Source: Thalassia testudinum
Lineage: Eukaryota > Streptophyta > Magnoliopsida > Alismatales > Hydrocharitaceae
Assembly: GCA_037157565.1 (NCBI GenBank)
Contig: JAZHRO010000012.1
Location: 5,916,501-5,980,500 of the forward strand
DNA: 64,000 bases
Reading direction: 5' to 3'
The translations under genes and the position numbers were made by a program. A model generated the notes under the pieces. It saw only the letters and a list, made by a program, of their open reading frames with translations, ran no database searches and was not told the origin of the DNA. This document shows positions 35,022 through 48,000 of this stretch, in pieces; within the stretch, counting starts at the first letter, position 1, and each line of letters opens with the position of its first letter.

Positions 35022-37142
35022 TGATTGAGCAGCAATCATAGGTCTTAATTGACTTAAATTAGGCTAGAACTTAGCATAAGCTAGTCTAATTCATGAATGC
35101 ATAAGCATTATTTGCATCCTTACTGCTTTCCTTTAGCTATGCATGAAATAATGATATAATATACTAATTAACTGCATTATATAAATTGCAGGAAATAAGA
35201 AGCTTAGAAGTTGGATTTAAAGCTGGATTAGAAGCTAGACCTTAAGCTAGTGCTGCATCAGAGCTGGAGCGGAAGATTAGAATAAAATGTAATAGAGAAA
35301 TAATGTAAAGGGTTGAGGTATGCTATTCTATTGAGTAGAAGTAAAGCAGTTAAATTATGAAGAACTTAGGTTCAATCCTAGCCCTAGGATAGCCCTAGAA
35401 GCCTTCCCAAGCCTTAGCCACCCTTAGATTAGGTCACCATATCTGGATGTCCTAGGAAGCCTCAAAACCCTAGTTCCATCCCTTATCTGGATGTCCAGAT
35501 AGGTTATTGGACGTCCAGAACCCTTAGCCACAACCCGCACACCTTAAACCCATGTCTGTAATGATATTAGATGTCCAGACACTTGGTCAGACGTCTAATT
35601 TATGCAGAATACCCAAGACAGAACCTTGAATCCCTCCTGACTCTGATTGGACATCCAAACAACAAGTATGGACTTTTGATTTTTGAGTATAAGTCGTCTG
35701 ATACCTTTATTGGATGTCTGGAACTGCTCTCCAATTCCTGGTTTGGAATTCAAGCTTGGATCTTGAGTTCCTAGGTCCCTAAACCCAACTATAACCCCTT
35801 AGAAACCTAAATTAAGGTACCCTAACCCTAGTACACCATGTCTAGACCTTCCTAAGAACCTAATTAGGTTCTCATTAAGTCCAATTGACTTAGATCATAG
35901 TCAATTACCATTGCCTAGTCAATTAGACTCATAGAGTCCAATTGAGTTCAGATCTCAACCCACACAAGTCTAATTGGACTCAGTGAGAGTCCAATTGACC
36001 TAAGCCCAAACTAATTGAGTTATTTCACTCAAAATTAGGTTCACACTCATTCAATTAAACTTGTGTTAAGTTTAATTGCATTTTCTTCATAGCAAATTAG
36101 GGTTTGCAACCCTAATTTGAGACCTACCCTAACCTAAACCTATTAGGACCTAACCTAGCTCACTTAGCCACCTAGGTCAAGACCACACACACACACCCAC
36201 CTAGAGTTCTCTAGAACTCTCTTCAAGGTGTCGCCACTCTTGGTTGCTAAAATTAGCAAACAAGAGCCATTCAATTTTTAGATCCAAAAATGGTGGATCT
36301 AAAAACCACCTTGGAGGGCCACACTTGGAGCTCTCTCTAGAGAGTTCCAAACTTCTCTAGAGAGTATCCCTTAGGTCTATAAAAAGACCTAAGGGGTGGT
36401 CATTTGCACCCATTCAAGCTTGGCTCCATTATTCCACCTTCCATATCATAGCTCCACCTCCACACCTCCACGAGCTCTCACCATGGCCAGCAGCAGCTAG
36501 ATGCCAAAAGCTTTGATCACCTCCTCCTCACCTCTCCAAGGGTCGACCTAACCCCCATTGGCCACCCCTCCTTCTCCTCTCAACCAAGTCAAATGCCATC
36601 GGAGCCCACCTCCGAATGCCCTTATTTCTGTTAGCTAAGTAGATAGTTCTTCGTAGATTTACTGCTTTAGTACTACTTAGTAGTGTATCTCCATTATTCT
36701 CCCCCAATGATGCATACATAATCCCCCCATAGATTCATGTACGTAGTCGTTTTCTACTAGCTAGTTTTATGTTTTCAAGCATTCCTCTACAAGCCTTCCA
36801 CTAGTTCTGCTTTGTAACCACCATCATGCAATCAATGAAATCATCTTTTTATATACCTCTATATCTATGTGTGAAAATCACCATGTGCTTGACTGCCATA
36901 TCTTTCGCATGATAATCAGTTGCCTGCGCTCATTTTATATTTCTATTGAAATAACATGTTGTGCATGAATACGTAACTTAGTGTAAACTGACATGCGATC
37001 TTAAGCAAGTAGAGCGAGCAAGATCAAAATTATTTTGCATTTCCTAAATGCCTCCTAGAGATGAATGACCAAGACTCTAAATCTCATTATTTTAGAAATA
37101 TTTTTATTTTGATCGGATTTCACACTATACTACGACATAACG
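35022..37142 (+). mobile_element. Solo LTR I, 2.1 kb
   Basis: 2121 bp between exact duplications ATGAT (35017-35021 and 37143-37147). Starts with hairpin TGATTG AGCAG CAATCA and ends GACATAACG (last base pair changed from CA). A TATA box is at 36378-36385. GACGTC-type motifs lie at 35440-35720. No PBS, PPT or coding frame, so a solo LTR. It lies between B's gag C-terminus and protease. Confidence 0.85.
36378..36385 (+). promoter_or_regulatory. TATA box of LTR I inside an inverted repeat
   Basis: TATAAAAA is flanked by the perfect 10-bp inverted repeat CCCTTAGGTC and GACCTAAGGG, so the box would occupy the loop of a hairpin. Confidence 0.7.
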
Positions 37143-37149
37143 ATGATTT

Positions 37150-37358
37150 TCATATTTCGAAAATGTGAGATCTAGGTCTTATAATGACAACATCCTTTGG
37201 GTGAGTGATTTGAAGTGAGGGAGAGCAGTGTGGCTCTTCCTCGGTGGAGATGGAAGCAGGGTCTGGTGTAGGAGGGGAATCCTGAGAGGTGGCCGTAGGA
37301 GTGCTATCAGGCTTGTTGATTTTCTTTCCACTCCTCAGCACTGTCACAGCTTGGGCAT
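37150..37358 (-). pseudogene. Element B gag C-terminus
   Basis: Reads NAQAVTVLRSGKKINKP on the minus strand; AVTLRSGK is a hallmark of the gag-protease junction in Athila elements. A Pro/Ser/Thr-rich stretch follows. Separated from the rest of gag (43203 onwards) by E1 and from the protease by I. Confidence 0.8.
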
Positions 37359-40300
37359 TGATTAGCCCATATTTGTGGGCTATTTAAGTATTTAAGTGCC
37401 TAGACATTAAGTTAATTCTAACATTTATTTAGCATAAATTAGGATGTAAATAGATTAATTCATATTTCTAATTTAATTACATAATTCATGCATCTTATTC
37501 ATATTTAAATGCATTTACAATTAACTTAGAATTGCATTAGTTAACCAATTAGGTACATTGCATGCATTAATTTAGGTTAACATAAAAGTTGAGGGTTTGT
37601 ATATAAATAACCATAATATTTTATCATTATTTTTTATTCTTCTTCTACATGCAACAGCTACATTTATTCCTCCAGCTGCCGCAGTGAAGAACCCAATCAA
37701 GGAGGAGAGGATGTGTTGGATCTGGTCGGGGCAGCTGATTTCAAAAGAGAGGAGGAGGCAGTCGAGTTCGTGAGGCCTCCACCCCTGACCCACCACTGAG
37801 CAAAGAGTTCATCTCTCGTCCATTCCACTCCGCTGGCCTCAACCGTGGCGACGAGCCTCCACCACCGTGGCCGTGTGGTGTGACAGGCCACACCGCCATC
37901 CGGAGCTCGTCCGCATTACCGTGAGCACCTCAGCATGCACCACCCTCACCGTCGTCACCAACAACCACCGCCGCAGCCACTGCATTTTCATCTTCTCAGT
38001 CAGTTAAGACGTCTGGGAAATTTCCCGGACGTCTGAAGCTTCGACCACACTCCAACAGCAACCGGCTGCTCACTCCACGCCCGCGCCCCTCCGGTTGCAC
38101 ACTTGCATCACCTCCTGCAACAACCACGCGCACACCCTACTGCGCCCCAGCGCCAAGCCCGCCAGCACCGCACGCTCTTCTCTACGCGTGCATCGCCTGC
38201 ACACTTCTGCCCCACCTCCTGCAGCATCCACTCCAGTGCCAACCACCAGCCCACGCATGCCTCTTCATCATCTCCAGCCTGCAGCCGCGTACACTCCTTC
38301 TGCGTCTCACCTCCACTTCACACCCGCATCACACCACCCGGGCACACAGCAGCAGGACCGGCCACTCCTTCACACCTGCGTCCCTCCATCTGCACAAAAC
38401 TGCCAGCGCCTTAGCACGCCTCACCTTCAGCACGCTCACCTCCCGCGTGCCCACTCCAGCACACCCGTGCCTTTCGCCTGTAGAGCCCGTGCCTTCCTCC
38501 TGTAGAGCCTCTCCGCCAACTCAACTCAGTAATTAAGTTAATTTCACTTAATTAAGAGTAGAAGAAATCACTTAGGTTAACTCGAAGTTGCGTCGGTTGT
38601 GTAGTATAGGGTCGAATTAACCTAACATTTTAGAAATTTTTACTGGTTGAGTCCAGGTTGTTCACTGGGAGGCATAATAATTTTCTCCAAATTCACCAAT
38701 TTTCTTTTATCTCTTTAAGTTTAGGAGGTAAAACTAATTTAATTTTCATATCATGAATTTTGTCAAAATATTTAAACTATAAAGAACATACAAAATTCCA
38801 TATGCAAACATATTTACTCAAAATGTTGTACTTTATTAACAAGTAAACATGCTAGTTTTTTCAATTTTATTTCATTCTAAGAAATTAAGGCAATTAAAAA
38901 GTGATCCAATTAAAGCATGCCTTTTACAATTAAGAACAAAAAGTAATTATGCAAGAGAAAATTCATTTATTTTCATCTCTCTTCAGCCTCTAATCTTCTT
39001 CTTTCTTTCTTTTCTTCTTTCTCTCTTTTATTTTCTTCTCTCGAGCTCTCTTTCTTCTTACCTTTCTTGTGTTGTTCCTGCCTTCTTATCCTCCTTCTCT
39101 TCTTTTTTTTCCATTTAATCTTCTCCTGCCTTCTCTTCTTCCCTTAGTTTTTCTCCTTTGTTCCTTAGTCTCTTTCCTTAACACTTCTTAGCGCCTGTGC
39201 CTTCTTTAGCTTTCAGCTTTAACACTTAGCATCCTTTAGCGACTTCTCTTTTCCTTAAGCTTTCAGTTGAACCAGGTTTTTTTGACTTTTTTTAACCAAA
39301 AGTTTTTTTATTTGCGACAAGGTCCTTTCGAGGATACATAGCACCCTGAGACCAGGGTGGGACCAGACCCTACTCGGTCCTCGCCTAATCTCAGTTAGGT
39401 TTGTTTCGGTTCATTTGTTAATCGGTTCACAGTCTCGAGCCACATCGGCTCAACCCAGCCTTCCAAGCCACACTCGCCCTCCCAGGGCACAATCACTTTC
39501 GTACGCCCCCAAGGGCGCACACCCACAGGCATAAGCCCGCACACACAGACATACAATGCTCAGATCAGATCAGAAGGAATCAGAACCGGTGCGCCGAGCG
39601 CTGACGACTACATAGCCAAGGGAACAACTTGGTTTTATCCCCAGGCGCACGCTCGTGAATATCCGAGGTGGGACAAACCTATCCCTTCTAGACCTGAATT
39701 CAAACGTTCATAACTTTCTACCCAAAGCTCCAAATTGAATGATTTCAAGTTTGTTGGAAAGCTCTAAGGGTAATCTACATAATTTTAGGGTCAATTTAAT
39801 GTTTTAATGATGTTTGGCTCTTCAATTTAAGAGATGAAATCAGGGGTTCCTATGGGTTTTTTTTAAGCCTGGAAAGTGTTTTTATATCAGGAGAGTCCTC
39901 AGATGGACTTCTCTCATCTAGTAAAAAGTATGTACATATTATATAAGTAATTCTGCTTCTGTTAGAGTAGGTTTTAAACTCTTAAGACCTTCAGAACATG
40001 CAGAGAAGCTTTTCTCTTCTCCGAAAGCTTCAGAGATTGATTTTCGGATTTCAATAAGTGCAACAGACACTTTAAAGTGTTCCTAATCTATTTAGATTAA
40101 TTCTAAGGGTTATAACAAATCAATCTGAGCAGGTTTTAAGTTTGAATTTCATCAAAATAGTACTTCTGTTGGTTTAGGTTCGAAAGTAACCCAAATTGGC
40201 AGAAACATAATCCTCACTAAGTACATCATCTGAGCTTACTTTAATTAATTTCAAATCATCAAATAAGATCCCAGAAACAGTTTCCACTCAGAATCTCAAT

Positions 40301-43197
40301 TCAAGCTCAGAACTCCATTATCAGACTCAGGTTTGACTATGGAAGCTCAAAAATTGACTTTCTATTTAAAGCTTCCTCCTAAGAAATTAATGCCTCAATC
40401 AGAGTCTTCTCATCATCAAAAACTTATTCAGATCTTTAGATTTGTGTTCTGTCCTTAATTTCTAAGGTTTCAGGCTTGCCGCCTAAACTAAAATAGGTGT
40501 GTATTCGACAGAATTAATCAGAGTTTGTTACAATGTTTTGAGGGTTAAAATAGCTTCAGTGCATCACATTGAAGCTTTTGAGCTCATTAAATGCTTCTCA
40601 AATCCTTCCTAACAAACTTCTCCAACTCGTCGGAGTTGGGGAACATGAAGTTACTTCTATAGCTCCAGTGGTTAAATCCTCAAACAAATATCTTCAAAAC
40701 AGTCATTAATCCTTATTATACTATTCTGGAGCCACTTAGCAAGTTGTATAGGCTCTAACACAAAAATGGCTCGCTGAAGCTCACCAAAGCTCCAGTGAGT
40801 CCAGAAAATATAAATTGTATGTACAGATTGAAAAAATTAACCATTTTTGATCCAGAAGTAATCCTGAGGTTGCAAGGAACCTCATTATCACTATAAATTC
40901 TTCATTTGTTCATTAAAATGTGAGATTTGACAGTAAGTTTATTTTCTTAAAGATTTAAGTGGTTAAAGCTCAAGACTTGATTTAACTACTCGATTGAGAG
41001 GTTAAATCAAGTCAACAGATGTTATTATTCATAAATATATATTTAATTTATAGTTTGAACTATTCCTGAGCCACCATGAACAGCGAGCTCAGGAGCTAAA
41101 TTAAGATTTAGGCGTTTAATTATAGATGATAATAATAGGTAATATAATGTCGATTAGGGCTCATTAGTGGTGATAGGTGATGAAAGAACCCAATGAAGGT
41201 GGAATTAGGCCAATTACTATCACCATAGATAGTGTCAGTAGTCGGTGAAGGTGAGATTTGAATTAGGCATTTAGGTGATTTAATTAATGATTAAGTGAAT
41301 TAGAAGTGAACATGGAAGATACAGGAAGGTGTACAGTGTATTAAAAGACAAAATTAAAGCTCTGGCAAGCTCAAGGAACTCGCCGGAGTTGGAGGAGATG
41401 AAACTAAAATCTGAAATTACTCTAACCTAACTAACTAAACTAACTAACTAAGCTAGCCTACTCCTACTCCTAGTTTACCGTTACCTGGACGAAGGGAACA
41501 ATAGGGTTCCGCCGAAGTCTCATGGCGGACGACGAAATCAGAGGGTGGAAGAAAGATCTCTGGTAGGCGGATTTGAGGTGGAGCAGAGGAATCCTAGGGT
41601 CGGCGCCTTTGTCAGAGGTGCAGAAGACCACGGCGGATCTCCTCGGCTACTTAAGATGGACGGAGGAAGTCGAAAGATGGAATGGGGAATCGCCGGAGGT
41701 TTGGAAGAATAGCCTATCGGGTCAGCTGCAGTGTTAGAAGAGGGAAGGTATCCAACTTGCCTAAAATCAGAGCTGTGAGGGGGTATTTATAGCAATTTGC
41801 GGAGAAGAGAGTGGCAGGGTCTGGCCGAAGAAGGAGCTCGAGGAGCTTAACCTCCGTCATCGTCTCCGACGATGGTAAGGTTATCTCCCATTGAAAAATA
41901 GGATTCTCAGTTAATCCAGACCGATGGATGAAGTGTAGGTGGTGAGCGCAAGCTGCAAGAGCTTGGGCAAAGAGGAATGAAGTCGGCAGGGCGATGATCG
42001 CGCGGTGGGGTGACTCTCTGCCACCAGCCGTTCATTCGGCTGGAGAAGAAGAAGAAGAAGATGAAGAGGGACTTAGAAGTAATAAAACTTAAAGACCTAT
42101 GTGAGAAATAAGGACCCGACTGTACTGAAAAGTAAGGACTAAAATGTAAACCAAGGTTTTGAAGGTTTATTTTAATTTAGATCATTTTCAACTTTTTACA
42201 TATGCTAGTAAATAAGGTAAATATTATGTTTACACCATTAATTTACATTTTTTACCTTTTTAGATTAATTTATTAGATTAATTAAAATTACTTAAGTTAT
42301 TACATACTTAGGTATACATTATATTTAAGTTACTTATCTTATTAATTATGGAAATGATTAATAGGATTTCGAGTCCAATTATTATATAAATTATTAATAA
42401 TGTTAATTGAATGATAAAATGTCATTTTAAACTTATTTTAAGGTCCTCAACTAAATATCCCTTATTCTATAATTAACCCTTATATATTCATAACCTTAGC
42501 TAATTAACTAGGAAGAGTAGTTAATTAGGGGAAATTAGAGATCATGATGAGTGTCTCATCAACCCGCCACCTGCAGCGCCTCCAACAGTGCGTGCGGACT
42601 CAGTGCGCACAACAGCAGCCTCCGTGCGCACCACTTGCAACAGCGTTCGCGCGCGTCCATCCGCGCCTCCTCCAACAGGTGCAGCCACTGTTGAAAGCCA
42701 CCTTCATCGGAGCTCTGTCCGACCGGCTCCGACCACCTCGCGACTTGCCGCCACCACCGCTGCGAAGCCCTCGGTCCAAAGAACTTCCTCCGAGCTTCAC
42801 GCCTCCGGCCGTTCCTTCCTCTTCGCATACGGCCAAGGGGAAGAAATCCCTTATTTTGCTATAGTAAAAGGGCTATTAATATTTACATTTTCTGCCATTG
42901 CCAACTTTTATTGATATTTTATTGAATCTGCATTGCAAAAAATATCCTCTAGTTGTTCAAAATTGCCATTTCAGCATGTTCTCTTGATACTACCTTAATC
43001 TGAAGGCAGATTTGGCTCGATTCTCATCTAAACTAACTACGAACATACGTTTTTAACCGGTGCGAATTTAAATACATCATTTCCTCCCTGTGGACACGAC
43101 CCGTTCTTCTGCGAGTGGTTATTTTAATTATTGATTAATCGATTTTTCCACAACATAAAACTACAAACGACTTTTAAAGCGAAGAATCGACTCGTCA
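37359..43197 (+). mobile_element. Solo LTR E1, split by E2
   Basis: Outer copy: 37359-38467 plus 42562-43197 (1745 bp without E2). Starts TGATTAGCCCATATTTGTGG and ends GACTCGTCA. Flanks GGCAT (37354-37358) and AGCGT (43198-43202) each differ from GGCGT by one G-to-A change, and removal restores B gag at REHA / QAVTVLRSGK. A TATA box TATATAAATA is at 37600-37609. Two GACGTC cores are at 38005-38035. The fragment after E2 continues the same GC-rich sequence. Confidence 0.75.
38468..42561 (-). mobile_element. Solo LTR E2, 4.1 kb, nested in E1
   Basis: 4094 bp between exact duplications ACCCG (38463-38467 and 42562-42566). In its own (minus) sense it starts TGATGAGACACTCATCATG. The TATA box TATAAATA is at 41784-41791 on the minus strand, about 770 bp into the LTR, leaving over 3.3 kb of R/U5. 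Matches F in inverse orientation over most of its length. No protein, PBS or PPT. Confidence 0.85.
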
Positions 43198-43202
43198 AGC
43201 GT

Positions 43203-44615
43203 GCTCCCTAAATATGACCCCCTTACCCTTTGGGTTCTCCTCAGAAGAGCTAGGCAATTTCCTTGGATTCCGCTGCCTAACTGCATCAGTAAGATGGCCA
43301 ATTTGGGATTGCATGTTAGTGATCATCTTATTCTGAGATTGGATGACCATATTCTAATGCTCTTGCATTGCTTTCATCATGGCTTTTAGTTCATCCATCT
43401 CAGAAGGCTTATTCTGAGGAGGGTTTGCATAGGATGGCTGGTATATGTGTTGGGGAGGTTGGGGTCTTGCATTCCCTAAGTTAGAATCATCACCTTACTT
43501 CCATGAAAAGTTTGGATGGTTCCGCCACCCCGGATTATAGGTATTGGAAAAAGGATTATTATGAGGTGGGAGGAAACCTTGGAACGCATTCAGGTCGGCC
43601 TAAATTAACTCAGGGAATTGATTTTCCTGGTGGCACTCCACAGTGGTGTGCGTCGTGCTTTGGCAAATGGAGCATTCAATTGAAGCCCAAAAGATAGAGG
43701 CTGCTTGTGGGTTCATGCCGGGGTTTGCTAGAAGCCTATAAAAATTTTTGTTCAATAATTGAATCTGATAAGCCAAATCCTGAGTAGCCCTAGCTTCATG
43801 GGCCTCTGTCTTCCTCCACAAGATTGATGGTTTTCTTTCTTGATAGGTAGAGGACATATGTATGGAATTATCACTTAATGTTTCAAATAATGCCCAGGCT
43901 TCATCTTTAGTTTTGGTCATGAAGGTTCCTACACAGACTGCATCGATGGTTTGCCTGTGCCTTTTAGATAATCCGTTATAGAACCTTTCGACCAATTGCC
44001 ATCTTGGCACCTGATGGTGGAGACATAACCTAAGGAGGTTATTAAAGTGCTCCCAAGTCTCATGAAATTGCTTCCTTTCCTGTTGAGTAAAACCTATAAT
44101 CTCTCTTCTGAAATGGTTGGTCTTACTCATAGGAAGGTACTTTTTCAAAAATTCTCCCTTAAGGGTGGCTCAATCATTTCCCCTTACATCGAGGGTATGA
44201 TACCAGTGCTTGGCCTTATCCTTAAGGGAGAAAGGAAATAAAGTCCTCATCAGGGCTTCATCAATAAAGCTCTAGAACTTCACCATGGAACAGACCACGG
44301 TGAATTCCTACGATGCCTGTAGGGATCCTTCCTAGTAGTACCATAGAAAGAGGGGCGTAAAGATATGGTAATGCTCTTGATTTCATAAGGATTATCCACT
44401 GCAGGTCTTCAGATAGGTAGGGCTTGGTGGGTTGTAGGGAGGAAATAGTCTCTCAAGGTTCTCTGATTTTCACCAACCCTAATCTCTTCTTCAAGTCTTT
44501 CTTCAGCCATTTTTCTTCTTTCTTGGTTGGCTTTTCTAATAGTTCTCTTCGATTCTGGGTTGAAAACAAGACTATTTCTAAGAGAACACTTGCCAAGCAT
44601 ACACCAAGAAAACAC
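43203..44615 (-). pseudogene. Element B gag: N-terminus, capsid, zinc knuckle (broken)
   Basis: Minus-strand gag of Athila type. N-terminus: a run of Arg/Lys/Glu followed by RTLRDYFLP (about 44470-44440), a known Athila gag start motif. Capsid: FTQQERKQFHETWEHFNNLLRLC and VPRWQLVERFYNGL (44090-43970). A CCHC knuckle, CSICQSTTHTTVEC, is intact at 43632-43673. Then NTYNPGWRNHPNFSW (43550-43500) and QIGHLTDAVRQRNPRKLPSSSEENPKGK. The middle frame (44148-43600) is open for 182 codons, while stops and shifts break both ends. E1 cuts it at 43202. Confidence 0.85.
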
Positions 44616-45005
44616 AAGGCAACAGGTCTTTTGTTGGTTTAAAGTATTTTAAGTCCTCTTCCAACTCTTCAGCTTGGCCAAATAGAGTCAAGGCAGTGTT
44701 TCTCCATTCCCACGTAAGTGGTATAAGAGAAATAAGGTGCTTAAGATCCCTGGTCAATATCTATTAAGGAGGTTGAGGTTACTTTTAGTTCTTTTGAGTG
44801 ATCAATCAAGTTGTCAATCAATTACGTACCCTAAATTGACGAGTTCCCTAGAGACTTACACTTTGTTGCAATGATATTCTCAAATGCTCAAGTAAAAAGG
44901 TACTCCAAGGATGGAACCAAGGGATGCAAGTAGAGCAAACCATTCCTTTGAGGCGATGTGTTAGTGATGCCTCTTAACTACCCTTGAATTTCTTTAAGAG
45001 GTCTC
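44616..45005 (-). other. Element B leader, part 2
   Basis: Non-coding DNA between gag and solo LTR F. Nothing else seen. Confidence 0.5.
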
Positions 45006-48000
45006 TGATGAGAGACTTATTATGGCTCTTAAGTATCCTTAATTAACTAGTTTCCCTAGTTAATGCACTAGGAATATGTCTACTTAGGGTTTAATTATAA
45101 TATAAGGGACAATCTATTAAAAGACCATAAAATAAGTTAATAATACTAAATTAAATGCCAACTAATGTATTAATAACTTAAATAATAATAATTTGGACTC
45201 GAATTATAAATATTTAGCTACCAAATTAATATTTCATTTAACATTATAAATATTTAACCGTAAGTATGTAATTACTTAAGTAAATTAAATTATTAAATAA
45301 GTAAAGCTAAAAGATCAAAAACATAAATTCAAGGTGTATGTATAATATTTATATAATTTATAATCATATATAAAAAGTTGAAAAAGAATTAAATTAAAAT
45401 AAGCCTTAAAAACCTCAGTTTACATTTAGTCCTTAGGTTTCTATTTCCATTGAGTCCTTTTATTTAATTTAGGTCCTTAGGAATTCTTACGTTTATGTTC
45501 CTGTGTACACCGTCGTCTTCTTCCTCCTCTTCTTCCTTGCACTGGACGGCTGAGAGTATCCGATCACCACACCGTTCGATCACCACCCATCCCTCGCTTG
45601 AACTCCTTCGCTACTTCTCCAGAGCTTCTGCTCACCTTCCCCTTTCCATCCGACTAACCAGACGAAGCTCTAATCCTATTTAGGTCTAGGAGTTAACTTC
45701 ACCGGCGTCAAAGACGATGCCGGTGGTTACCCTGCACCTAGACTCTTCTTTGTCCAGATTCACCCCCCTCTACCTTTACCATCACCTATAAATAGCTATG
45801 CATCCCTCCGATTTGAGCAGTTACCTCCCTACCTCCTTCCCCCAACTAAAGCTAACTAATAGGCTATTCCCTCCTAGTTCAGTGACCTACTTCCACTTCC
45901 ACTCATTTTCTCCGATCACCTCCATCATCTGTTGAGCTCTGCCGTCCTCCGCTGCATCTTTGGACAAAGCGACGACTCCGGTCTTCGCTTGTACTTCGTG
46001 AATTCGCCCTCCGAACTTCTTCCCCTTCCCTCTATTTCCTCCTCCGTTATGACCTTCGACGAAGTTCCTCCCATCTCCTTTGTCCAGGTAACATTAGGTT
46101 AGGTAAGTTAGAGTAGGTTAGTGTAGTTAGTTAGGTAAGTAGTTAATTGTAGCGTTAGATTTTCTACCGTCTTCTTCAGCTCCGGCGAGCTCCTTAAGCT
46201 CACTTGGAGTGTTCTTTTGCCTTTTTAATTCACTGAGCACATTTCTTTTCATCTCACGATTCCATTTCCTATCTCTTCATTCACTTTTATTAGCTTATGT
46301 GCTTAGTTCACCTCCACCTTCATCGGAGACCTCCGCTGTCCACGGCAGAGGTCCCTAAGCTTAGATCACCTTCTTTGGGGCCCGCCATCATTTCTACATC
46401 ATCTAAGGGCCCCGATCGATGTTTTAATTTCATAAATAACCACCTAAATCATGAACGCCTAAATTTCATCTCAACCTCTAAGCTGCTGTCCATGGTGAGA
46501 TCAGAGGAGTTACTTCGTTTAATTAATCATGTTTTCACCATTGTTGTATGCCATTGACCTGTTTCCCTCACTCAATTGAGTGAAAGGGGTCAATCTGAGT
46601 TCCAGCGAACTCAGAGTTTGTTTTCTTTTTAATTCGAAGCATATCTTTTGATTTAACTTTTAATTGCGTTAATTGTTGAGTTCCTAAGGTTCCTTGTGAC
46701 CTCAGGGATCTTTTAAAGACCATTCACGGATTATTTTGTGGAGTTTTTAATTCCAGATGATCATTTTTGAATTCACCGAAGCTCCGATGAACTCCGATGA
46801 GTCTTACTTGCATTTCAGCCCTAGATAAGATCCAAGAAGTTCCAGAATGAATCTATAAGGCCTAAGGATCAGGAATTAGTGATTCATTACATGTTTTGAT
46901 GATTAGAACTCATCCCTGATCATCGTCTTCTCCAACTCCGACAGAGTTGGAAGACTAATTCTATTAGGTTTCCAAGAAACCAATAGGTCAGTAAGCATCA
47001 GCAGATCTTTAGGAATTTGTCGCAAGTCTTTGTTAGATCTGAGAGTCATTAGCCTGATCTACCGAACACAACCACTTTTGACCTCAAGTGGCAAATCCTG
47101 AGACCCACCTGGAGCACTTAAAAGTTGAATTTGACATGTGCAAAAGCTTCCTGAGGGTGGATTAAGTTGGAATTAGGCTTTAAATTGAATTTGCGAGCCT
47201 TGGGAATTAAAGTCAAACTTGGAGCTCATAAGTCAAACTTGAGATGAAATTAAGGATTAAAGACTTGATTCAGTGATTTAATGAGTAAAATGAGCTCTTG
47301 GATTCATTTAGAAATCAATTAGAGTGATTTAAATGATTTTTATTAAGGTTTACTCAAGATTTGATTCACTATGTTGTTTGGGTTCAAACCGGAACTCAAC
47401 TTGATCTTAAGCCTTTCTGTCGAGTTTTGAATCCAAAATTCATCCAGATCTCTTGCTTAGGACTTCCTGAATTGATTTAAATCCTCTCCTTAGTATTTTA
47501 TCTCTCTGCATGACAAACTCGAGCTCAAATCCGAGTTCTGAACCCTGAGATCGAAGCTCACAAGCTTCTTCTTCTTCCTAAGCCTCTTCCAAACCTTCCT
47601 TCTTCTCTTAAATAATGAGGAACACCTCACTGAAGTCACTCAGACCTTCAGTTGAGGAAGAAAAACCTTTTCTACAGGTCATAAGACCTAAAGACCCATT
47701 CTACAAGCTCATTCTGGCCTGACGAACAGCCATGTTCCTAACTAAAATTAGTGGATTAGATTTGATCTGAACACCAAATTGGTGTTACAATTAGATAGAT
47801 CTTCTCAAAAGCTCTCAATCGAGCTTTGGAACACTCGATTTGGCCCAGCCAATCGGCTGGAATCTTCAGGCGAAGTTTGGCCTAGAGCAGGCAAACATAG
47901 TGCCACCTCGAGAGTGGGAGGACAAGTGCTTTGGTATATTATGGTTTTATGAACCTAGTGCTTCAGTTAACAACGCTGGGCACACAAAACCATACCTTAC

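Noticed and set aside
38095..38505. 136-codon His/Pro/Thr-rich frame
   Set aside because: Runs across the junction of E1 and E2, with amino-acid bias explained by C-rich LTR sequence.
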